A stretch of DNA of 7,484 bases from Promethearchaeota archaeon CR_4. GTDB taxonomy: Archaea; Asgardarchaeota; Lokiarchaeia; Sigyniarchaeales; CR-4. Under the pieces are notes generated by a model. The model was given only the letters and a program-made list of their open reading frames with translations. It searched no databases and was not told the DNA's origin. The stretch is from assembly GCA_001940655.1 (NCBI GenBank), contig MBAA01000007.1, forward strand, positions 22,815 through 30,298, in the 5' to 3' direction. This document shows, one piece after another, positions 1-4,935 of this stretch. Each line of letters opens with the position of its first letter. The stretch's first letter is position 1. The position numbers and the translations under genes are program-made.

Positions 1-114
1 CCATTCACAGCGATAGCAGTAATTAGGATTGGGAGGAAAACTATGGGATACCAGTATTTTCGAACCAAGACCATCCCCGGGAGAATCTGTATATTCCTCA
101 TCCAGACTCGTCAT
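1..114 (-). CDS. Partial ORF with a CxxC pair, candidate RING-type zinc protein (runs off window)
   Basis: This open frame starts with an ATG at 114-112, overlaps the last 17 bases of the JAMM gene, and stays open for 38 codons to the window edge. The visible part is acidic and Gly/Pro-rich, then ends in NPNYCYRCEW, where C33 and C36 form a CxxC pair like the first zinc knuckle of a RING finger. A small RING-finger E3 is a known member of the Caldiarchaeum ubiquitin cluster and is the one component otherwise missing here, so context supports the reading. The evidence is thin: one CxxC, no second cysteine pair visible, and no clear ribosome site. A competing frame exists: an ATG at 101-99 (ATGA overlap with the JAMM stop) or at 74-72 gives a strongly hydrophobic segment (KYWYPIVFLPILITAIAV) resembling a membrane anchor. 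Only one of the two can be the main gene. The RING reading is preferred on context. Confidence 0.42.
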   Translation of the reverse strand, partial: MTSLDEEYTDSPGDGLGSKILVSHSFPPNPNYCYRCEW

Positions 115-859
115 ATTCGAGGTAGACGGGTTTACCTTCCACGACCGGGGTCATAAATTCCAATAAACTCGGCAATACACTTGGGTCTATCGGTTGGTCG
201 AGTTTCGCAGACAAGGAGTACCACTGCCCGGTTTGTAAGTTTGCACGGAAGACTTTGAACCCAATTGATTTCCCGTTGATGAGGAAGGGATCGATAACTA
301 ATGTGACCGCTTTGTCCCACAACCGCTGGTATCGGGAAAGGTTGCCGAAATCTTCCTCGCTGATGAAGAGGCCATAACTCGGGTGACTGTGGTATGAGCC
401 CACGATAAATTGCCCGTTCTTAGTGATCTCGTGATAGACTTTCGCGAAATTGCTGTAGTCTTTAATGTCCACGTAAATAGCATCGCCGTGGCCCATCGGA
501 TACGCATCCATAATGTGGAGAATGCGACCGTTATCTTCTTGGACGCCCGAAAGTAAACCGAACACTTCAACCCATTCCCCACGGGGGATCTTCTTGTTTG
601 CATACTTGAGGGCATGGGTGGCCATTTTTAGCAATGTGGAAAGCGTAACCAGATATTCCTCCTTGGTTTTAAGGGGTTCTGCAACCACCGGGGACTTTTT
701 GGGGGTATGGTCGATAGTGGTAGGAATTTTCAGCTCTTTTGTTTGCTTCTCCTCTCGCTTAAGTTCCTTGGCAATCTCTGCACGGAGCTCGTCTTTTAAT
801 TCTTCCTTTAGTTGCTTCTTTAAAGTTTCAAAATCAACAGACTTGTTCTCAGGAATCAT
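98..859 (-). CDS. JAMM/MPN+ metalloprotease, Rpn11/CSN5-like deubiquitinase
   Basis: This is probably a zinc-dependent isopeptidase that removes the cluster's ubiquitin-like modifier from targets. The 253-residue protein has a charged, Lys/Glu-rich N-terminal helix (about 8-45, probably coiled coil), a Pro-containing linker (about 46-64) and an MPN domain (about 68-235). The JAMM signature is complete: E98 in the WVEVFGLLSG segment, then H157-S-H159-P, S167 and D170, with exactly ten residues between H159 and D170 as in the family consensus ExnHxHx10D. The Trp found in many Rpn11 proteins after HSHP is replaced (PSYGLFISEED). The ATG at 859 lies 29 bases after the E2 stop and is preceded by GTGAT, a weak ribosome site. 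Because the modifier gene ends directly at its terminal Gly, this enzyme is more likely needed for deconjugation than for precursor maturation (inference). The coiled-coil extension may mediate oligomerisation or docking. Confidence 0.93.
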   Translation of the reverse strand: MIPENKSVDFETLKKQLKEELKDELRAEIAKELKREEKQTKELKIPTTIDHTPKKSPVVAEPLKTKEEYLVTLSTLLKMATHALKYANKKIPRGEWVEVFGLLSGVQEDNGRILHIMDAYPMGHGDAIYVDIKDYSNFAKVYHEITKNGQFIVGSYHSHPSYGLFISEEDFGNLSRYQRLWDKAVTLVIDPFLINGKSIGFKVFRANLQTGQWYSLSAKLDQPIDPSVLPSLLEFMTPVVEGKPVYLEYDESG

Positions 860-888
860 AAAATATCACATATTTCCTAAATTTCTCG

Positions 889-1416
889 TTACCACTTATC
901 CCGGGCATACTTCTTCGTCAAAAACTTGACTTTTTTGTCAAAATCTCTGGGATTCTTCATCATTTCAAGGGCAGCTTTCTTATTGAAGACATCCGTGGGG
1001 TTCACGTATTGCCCGTGAGTGTTCATCATTGCCAAGATTGCTTGTACAATAGTAACGGCAGTCTTCGAAGGACTCCACCCGCCCTTTTGCCCCACGTATC
1101 CCGGATCCACGAGTTGTAAACAAATATTTCGCTGTCCTGGGTATTCAGTAGGTTTCGGCCAAAAATTCGGATGCCAGATGGGGGAGTGCAAACGGACGAA
1201 AGGGGGTTGCTGGGGGTAAGTGGGGGGGAATTTCATCTCAAGTTTGAATACACCACCCTCATAGGCCGTCCCTTTTGGCCCTTTCAAAGTTATAGCAAGG
1301 TGATCGAGACTGTTGTTTCTCTTATCAAAGGGTCTCATATTGGTGATGGAACCTTCTTTCTCCATCTTCCTAAGACTGGCAACGTCTTGGGTTATCCGGG
1401 AATTTCTCAAGCTCAT
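889..1416 (-). CDS. Ubiquitin-conjugating enzyme E2 (UBC fold)
   Basis: This protein would accept the activated modifier from the E1 as a thioester and transfer it to substrates. At 175 residues it covers one whole UBC domain: an N-terminal helix (RITQDVASLRKME), the GPKGTAYEGGVF strand region, the FPPTYPQQPP motif (63-72), the HPN motif (82-84), catalytic Cys99 in NICLQL, the GGWSP motif (W114) and the C-terminal NPTDVFNKKAALEM helix region ending in KKYA. N84 of HPN, needed for isopeptide formation in the family, is present. Two loops are longer than usual. There are 14 residues between HPN and the Cys, where canonical E2s have 7. The Cys-to-Trp distance is 15, where UBE2D-type enzymes have 8, at the place where Cdc34/UBE2G enzymes carry their acidic loop. 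The ATG start is preceded by GGATGTGA and lies 26 bases after the E1 stop. Confidence 0.95.
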   Translation of the reverse strand: MSLRNSRITQDVASLRKMEKEGSITNMRPFDKRNNSLDHLAITLKGPKGTAYEGGVFKLEMKFPPTYPQQPPFVRLHSPIWHPNFWPKPTEYPGQRNICLQLVDPGYVGQKGGWSPSKTAVTIVQAILAMMNTHGQYVNPTDVFNKKAALEMMKNPRDFDKKVKFLTKKYARDKW

Positions 1417-1442
1417 TTTTTCACATCCAAGGTTTGTAAAGA

Positions 1443-2663
1443 TTATATCAATTTCAGAATTACTTGTATCTCTCCTTCCTTAAATCCTGCTGCCATAAGG
1501 ATTTCGTTGTTACGTAACCTATTCTGCGAGATTGTCTGTTCCAAGTCGATTTCTCGGACTTGGTTGAAATCCATTATGGTCAACATCTGCACCATATCGG
1601 GATCAATCAAATAATTGTTATTTTCAATTGCATAGAGGATATCGCGACTCCGGGAACTAGGTTTCATGGAAACCGTGACCCGTCGAGCCTTACTCCCACA
1701 TTGGCGGCATTGTGGGTTGCGTTTTTTCTCAATATGATAGAGATTCATTGTCATGCCATTAAAGACTGTATAATCTCGAACTGGTTCACCAAGACTCTTA
1801 TTGTTCACTTGCCAGTGCAGGATCTTTAAAACTTCGTGGGACTGGAGGGCAGAGATCACGGCATTGATTGTAATGACACCTGCTTCGTGCCGGTCGAGAA
1901 TCTTCACAACATCTCCTTGAGTAAATAAGGGGAGGAAATTGTGTTGCGTAGCAAGGTCATTTGCCCCTTTCATAAGGATTTGCACGTGTTTCAGGTTTTT
2001 CAGATCCGGGTCATCGTTATAGGTTTCCTTGAAGGCCATTTCCGCCTTAAATAAGCAATGGACGCGTTTTCGCGGCACTCCCACAACCGTGCAGGCAGCC
2101 ATCTCATCCGATTCGATAGCGGGCGGGGGATAACATTCGAAACAGGCATTTTCAAACGGAAAGATCGTGTAGACATGCCCGTGGTATCCAGCAACTCCAC
2201 CATCAACGAGGGGTTTTTTGAAGGCGAGACAATAGGTGTTTAAATTGAAGCGAGCATTCATCGAGTCGAGTGCTCCTATCACAACATTTGCGCCTGCGTA
2301 GATGGCAGGATCAAGACGTTCGAGTGAGGAGTGATACCCCTTCAGGATAATATTAGGATTGATATCTTTCAGACGCTCCGCCGCTACCACCGCTTTTGGT
2401 TCTCCCATCTTTGCTCCCGCAAATAAGATTTGGCGGTTCAAGTTGGAATGTTCGATGACATCTAAGTCAACGAGGTCAAGGCGCCCCACGCCCACCATCG
2501 CTAAGTTCTTCGCGATCTCACACCCGAGTCCGCCGACTCCAGCGATGAGAACTCGCGCGTTCTTGATGACTTTCTGATTCCAACCATCTAGGCGGAATTG
2601 ACGATCATAAAGATCCCGTTCGTCTGCCGATAAATCGGCATCAAAGAAATTAGAATTTGCCAC
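1443..2663 (-). CDS. E1-like ubiquitin-activating enzyme (UBA3-like, single chain)
   Basis: This is predicted to adenylate the C-terminus of the modifier with ATP and load it onto its own cysteine before transfer to E2. The 406-residue protein (numbered from the GTG at 2663) has a ThiF/MoeB-type adenylation domain. It shows GVGGLG (42-47), a VDLDVIEHSNLNRQ segment with R77 and Q78, K90, and D133 in GALDSMNAR. Zinc-binding CxxC pairs are C174/C177 and C319/C322. The catalytic cysteine is very likely C191 in AACTVVGVPR, which matches the CT-x-x-x-(M/V)PR motif of UBA3. The last 75 residues or so look like a ubiquitin-fold domain for E2 recruitment. It resembles the catalytic half of eukaryotic heterodimeric E1s but stands alone, so a homodimer like MoeB or UBA5 is likely (inference). 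The GTG at 2663 is preferred because GGGTGA sits 5 bases upstream; another GTG at 2672 would add three residues. Confidence 0.94.
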   Translation of the reverse strand: MANSNFFDADLSADERDLYDRQFRLDGWNQKVIKNARVLIAGVGGLGCEIAKNLAMVGVGRLDLVDLDVIEHSNLNRQILFAGAKMGEPKAVVAAERLKDINPNIILKGYHSSLERLDPAIYAGANVVIGALDSMNARFNLNTYCLAFKKPLVDGGVAGYHGHVYTIFPFENACFECYPPPAIESDEMAACTVVGVPRKRVHCLFKAEMAFKETYNDDPDLKNLKHVQILMKGANDLATQHNFLPLFTQGDVVKILDRHEAGVITINAVISALQSHEVLKILHWQVNNKSLGEPVRDYTVFNGMTMNLYHIEKKRNPQCRQCGSKARRVTVSMKPSSRSRDILYAIENNNYLIDPDMVQMLTIMDFNQVREIDLEQTISQNRLRNNEILMAAGFKEGEIQVILKLI

Positions 2664-2668
2664 GCAGG

Positions 2669-2674
2669 TCACCC
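2669..2674 (-). promoter_or_regulatory. Ribosome binding site deciding the E1 start
   Basis: On the minus strand GGGTGA lies 5 bases before the GTG at 2663. The upstream in-frame GTG at 2672 lies inside this motif, so the downstream GTG is the better start. Confidence 0.5.
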
Positions 2675-2697
2675 GGGTATTCTCTTGATTAGTACAG

Positions 2698-2707
2698 AAA
2701 TATATTA
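2698..2707 (-). promoter_or_regulatory. TATA-like box upstream of the E1 gene
   Basis: TAATATATTT on the minus strand is centred about 40 bases before the E1 start. An archaeal start site about 25 bases downstream would give a short leader of roughly 14 bases that contains the GGGTGA site. It lies in the 106-base gap between the modifier stop and E1 start, so the enzymes could have their own promoter. Assigned from base composition and spacing only. Confidence 0.35.
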
Positions 2708-2746
2708 CTTATCCTTTTATGAATCAATCTATCTCAGAATAACTGG

Positions 2747-2760
2747 AAAAGGGAAAAAAA
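2747..2760 (-). terminator. T-rich terminator after the modifier gene
   Basis: Read on the minus strand, T7 followed by CCC and T4 begins 10 bases after the modifier's stop codon. Short T runs are the usual intrinsic termination signal in archaea. Partial termination here would leave more transcript for the modifier than for the enzymes. No strong hairpin was seen. Confidence 0.4.
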
Positions 2761-2769
2761 TATTATTAC

Positions 2770-3168
2770 TTAACCAGCTGTACTAGCTGGGATCAGGAGG
2801 AGCGTGTCGCCGTTCTGAGCATTATAGTTGCTCAAGGGTTCCGAGTCTTCGAGCGTCACGCCACCATAGGAGAGGTGAAACTCATCAGGATCCAAGCCAA
2901 ACATACTACCAACGGTTCTTTTAATGGCACCTACGGTATTCGCAGGTTTTACCGTCAATTTCTGTTTCTTCTCCCCAGGACCGATGGTGGAGGTAAAGTA
3001 AAGCGAAACTTGTTCCCCGCCCCCGGCCGCAGCTCTTGGAGTTTTGGACTGAATCCCGGATGCAGCGGGTCTCGGGGCTTTCGTACCTATCGGTTGAACG
3101 GGTGTTGGAGCACCCATATCTTCATCTAAATTTTCATCAAACTTGTGTTCATCGGGATCTTCTGACAT
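2770..3168 (-). CDS. Ubiquitin-like modifier protein with long N-terminal tail
   Basis: This is the likely substrate of the E1-E2 pair encoded just downstream. The 132-residue protein has an acidic N-terminus (1-18), a Pro/Ala/Lys linker with TKAPRP and SKTPRA motifs (about 19-50), and a beta-grasp domain (about 52-127). The domain matches ubiquitin clearly: LTVKPANTV aligns with LEVEPSDTI, K83 with K27, and LEDSEPLSNYNAQ with the LEDGRTLSDYNIQ segment. The C-terminus DTLLLIPASTAG aligns without gaps with ubiquitin's last 12 residues, so the protein ends at the position of G76 with Ala-Gly instead of Gly-Gly and has no tail to remove. Positions equivalent to I44, K48 and K63 are Ser, Val and Asn. 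The ATG at 3168 is preferred because AGGTG lies 9 bases upstream; a GTG at 3180 overlaps that site and would add four residues. Confidence 0.92.
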   Translation of the reverse strand: MSEDPDEHKFDENLDEDMGAPTPVQPIGTKAPRPAASGIQSKTPRAAAGGGEQVSLYFTSTIGPGEKKQKLTVKPANTVGAIKRTVGSMFGLDPDEFHLSYGGVTLEDSEPLSNYNAQNGDTLLLIPASTAG

Positions 3169-3177
3169 ATCTTGTAA

Positions 3178-3182
3178 CACCT
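3178..3182 (-). promoter_or_regulatory. Ribosome binding site for the modifier gene
   Basis: AGGTG on the minus strand lies 9 bases before the ATG at 3168. The alternative GTG start (3180-3178) is part of this motif, which argues for the ATG. Confidence 0.45.
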
Positions 3183-3234
3183 ATGATATTTTTTGTAGAG
3201 ATATTTCAGGCCCTACACCTTAATGAGGTTAGTT

Positions 3235-3246
3235 TTTATTAATAAA
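3235..3246 (-). promoter_or_regulatory. Palindromic TATA-like element in the divergent promoter region
   Basis: TTTATTAATAAA is a perfect 12-base palindrome in the 208-base gap between the divergently transcribed modifier and coiled-coil genes. It lies about 70 bases before the modifier ATG and about 130 before the coiled-coil ATG. As a TATA box it could in principle direct transcription either way, but the spacing fits the modifier operon better. The rest of the gap holds three TCCGCC hexamers (3263, 3291 and 3316) and no convincing gene. Confidence 0.4.
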
Positions 3247-3365
3247 TTTTGAAGAAAACCATTCCGCCAACCACATTCGTGATAAATCTCTCCGCCGAAA
3301 ATTGTGGAAAATCCTTCCGCCCATCGTCACATTTTTGAACGTTTGTACTCCTAGAATTATCTATA

Positions 3366-3372
3366 GAGGTGA
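3366..3372 (+). promoter_or_regulatory. Ribosome binding site deciding the coiled-coil start
   Basis: GAGGTGA lies 4 bases before the ATG at 3377 and is the best Shine-Dalgarno match in the window. It rules in favour of this ATG over the in-frame ATG at 3302. Confidence 0.65.
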
Positions 3373-3376
3373 CCAC

Positions 3377-4351
3377 ATGAACGAAAAGGTTCCACCCAAA
3401 GCCCAAGTACATTCAAAGGTACCGACCGAGAACACACAAATGCGCTCAAAAGTGCCAATAGATGCTGTCGCTAACGAGGAATTGCTCCGGAACATCCAAG
3501 AAGAGCGACAAAACCTCGAAAAAGAGTACCAGAAACTAGAACGGGCTCGCAAGGAATGGGCTCCCCTCCTACAAAAAATTAACAACTATGACGACATCAT
3601 TGGGAAACTGGAAAAACAACGACGGGAACGCGAGGAGGAACTAAAGAGGCTAGCGAAGGAACGTGACGAGGAACTGAAAACACTGGCGAAAGATCGCGAT
3701 GCCATCAAACGCGAGATCGACCAGATCCAAAGAGAAGTCGCCGAAGAAAAGCGACGGATTGAGGATCAAAAGAAAAAAATAGACCTGGTGAAAGATCGCG
3801 CCCAACGAGAAATTGACCAAGACAGGAGTAGGATTGAGGGGGAAAAACGGAAACTGGACCAACGAGAACGGGACGTTGACCGCGCAACCCAAGATTTAGA
3901 TCGGAAGCGTGGGGAGATCAATAAAAAGATTGGAGAGCTCCAAGACGAGAAACGAGACTTGGAGGGTCGGCGGAAAGATCTGGAATCCAAAATTCCGAGG
4001 CTAGAAAGGGAGGCTGAATCCCTCCAAGACCAGATTCGCGCGTTAAAAAGTGAGATCAATAACCTGCGAAATGAGAAAAAAGGCCTCGAAAACGAACGAA
4101 ATCAGGCTAAAAACGAGATCGCGAAGTATAAAGCCCAAGTCCGGGAGGAGGAAAAGCGGATTGAACGAGAAAAGAGTCAAATTAAATCTGATAAGGACAA
4201 CATTCGCCGAGAACGAGACCGGATCGAGGATGAAAAAGAGCGGATGCGTGACGATCGCAAGAATTTAGACCAAGAGATCCGAAAAATAAAAGAGTTGTCA
4301 AGAGAGCAAATTCATACGAAGACTCCCATCAAGTCTAAAGTTCCACGTTAA
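3377..4351 (+). CDS. Long charged coiled-coil protein with SKVP tags at both ends
   Basis: This is a 324-residue protein of unknown function. Residues about 32-308 are almost entirely Lys/Arg/Glu/Asp/Gln/Leu/Ile in a helical, heptad-like pattern, with only isolated Pro (62, 207) and Gly residues, so a long rod is predicted. Such low-complexity coiled coils match SMC, myosin or tropomyosin tails by composition, so such hits should not be read as homology. The ends are different: residues 1-30 contain EKVPP, HSKVP (12-16) and RSKVP (23-27), and the last 14 contain HTKTP (313-317) and KSKVP (319-323). No signal peptide, membrane segment or enzymatic motif is visible. It is divergent from the ubiquitin cluster and could be a scaffold or a substrate of it, but only proximity and shared short motifs suggest this. 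An in-frame ATG at 3302 would add 25 residues; the strong ribosome site at 3366 favours 3377. Confidence 0.88.
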   Translation: MNEKVPPKAQVHSKVPTENTQMRSKVPIDAVANEELLRNIQEERQNLEKEYQKLERARKEWAPLLQKINNYDDIIGKLEKQRREREEELKRLAKERDEELKTLAKDRDAIKREIDQIQREVAEEKRRIEDQKKKIDLVKDRAQREIDQDRSRIEGEKRKLDQRERDVDRATQDLDRKRGEINKKIGELQDEKRDLEGRRKDLESKIPRLEREAESLQDQIRALKSEINNLRNEKKGLENERNQAKNEIAKYKAQVREEEKRIEREKSQIKSDKDNIRRERDRIEDEKERMRDDRKNLDQEIRKIKELSREQIHTKTPIKSKVPR

Positions 4352-4513
4352 TCCATTTCTACACTTTTTAATCCATTTTCTAACTCGTAGTTTAGTTTTG
4401 ACAGGGAGTGCGTAAATTTATGAAAAAATCCCGTAGATCGCACTAAAATCCTTAGACTAATCCTTTTCAAAATGTCCATTGTAGAAAATATGAAAGAAAA
4501 AAAAGGAAATAAC
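4352..4513. other. AT-rich spacer with T-rich stretches
   Basis: This AT-rich stretch follows the coiled-coil gene. CTTTTTAATCCATTTT at about 4363-4378 could terminate that transcript. On the minus strand a 43-codon frame (4348-4479, ATG start) is open and ends 4 bases inside the coiled-coil gene, but no ribosome site or recognisable motif supports it. A 12-base motif TCTAACTCGTAG (4379-4390) recurs with one mismatch at 4791-4802. Confidence 0.3.
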
Positions 4514-4698
4514 TTAGCGGGGAGAGGGAGGATGCGGTAACCCCAATTCATCAGATAAACGGTGAACTTCCATCCAGAGGTTGGTCACTTCTCGCCTCAA
4601 CTTCTCATATTCATCGTCTGATAATATCTGCCAACCTTTTTTTTCCACAACTTTACACCAAAATCTTTTCGTGCCTTTTCAATTAATTCTTTCTTTAT
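4514..4698 (-). pseudogene. Small gene remnant with a frame break at an A8 run
   Basis: Two minus-strand frames join at a run of eight A (4637-4644). The upstream part (4698 to the A run) reads KKELIEKARKDFGVKLWKK; the downstream part (to the TAA at 4516) reads GWQILSDDEYEKLRREVTN and continues to GLPHPPSPR. Both look like coding sequence, and reading one extra A, or slipping back one base, joins them into one protein-like chain of about 61 residues. The upstream frame is closed by TAA at 4701-4699 and has no ATG, GTG or TTG before the A run, so no intact start is visible. The downstream half alone could start at a GTG (4648-4646), giving 44 residues. This may be a decayed gene, a sequencing error in the homopolymer, or slippage. 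I do not recognise a family. Confidence 0.4.
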
Positions 4699-4704
4699 TT
4701 AAAT

Positions 4705-4935
4705 CAGTTAGTATTATATGGAAAATATGGGTATTTAAAACTAATCTTTTAAAAATCACTCCTGACAAAAATCCCCGCTTAATGCAATTCTCTAACTCAT
4801 AGGAAAAATTTCAAAAGAATGTGTTATATAATGAGTTTTTCAATTGATTTTTGTGGGAATGAATCTCACATTCGGCGATGAATTGGGCAGCTCGCAGCAG
4901 TTTTTAAGGATACTAAAACATAGATCAATTGAACC
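4705..4935. other. AT-rich upstream region of the repeat-linker protein gene
   Basis: No convincing gene is seen on either strand. TTATATAA at 4824-4831 is a TATA-like palindrome about 105 bases before the ATG at 4936. TTTTTAAGG at 4901-4909 is a weaker candidate, but at about the right distance (roughly 30 bases) for a leaderless transcript, which would fit the lack of a ribosome site before that ATG. Confidence 0.3.

Noticed and set aside
2000..2206. Open frames on both strands within the E1 gene.
   Set aside because: They are shadows of a gene whose frame matches E1 motifs throughout.
3302..3376. A 25-residue N-terminal extension of the coiled-coil protein from the upstream ATG, possibly a hydrophobic leader.
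   Set aside because: A strong GAGGTGA ribosome site directly precedes the ATG at 3377, and the extension is not a good signal peptide.
3377..4351. An SMC, Rad50 or myosin-type protein.
   Set aside because: There are no Walker A or B motifs and no head domain. Similarity would come only from coiled-coil composition.
4348..4479. A 43-codon minus-strand frame (ATG start) ending inside the coiled-coil gene.
   Set aside because: No ribosome site, no recognisable motif, and it lies in AT-rich DNA where open frames of this size are expected by chance. It is mentioned under the spacer entry only.
4581..4802. A 73-codon plus-strand frame in the AT-rich gap.
   Set aside because: It is antisense to the better-looking small gene remnant, has no ribosome site, and its composition is low-complexity hydrophobic and Ser/Asn-rich.
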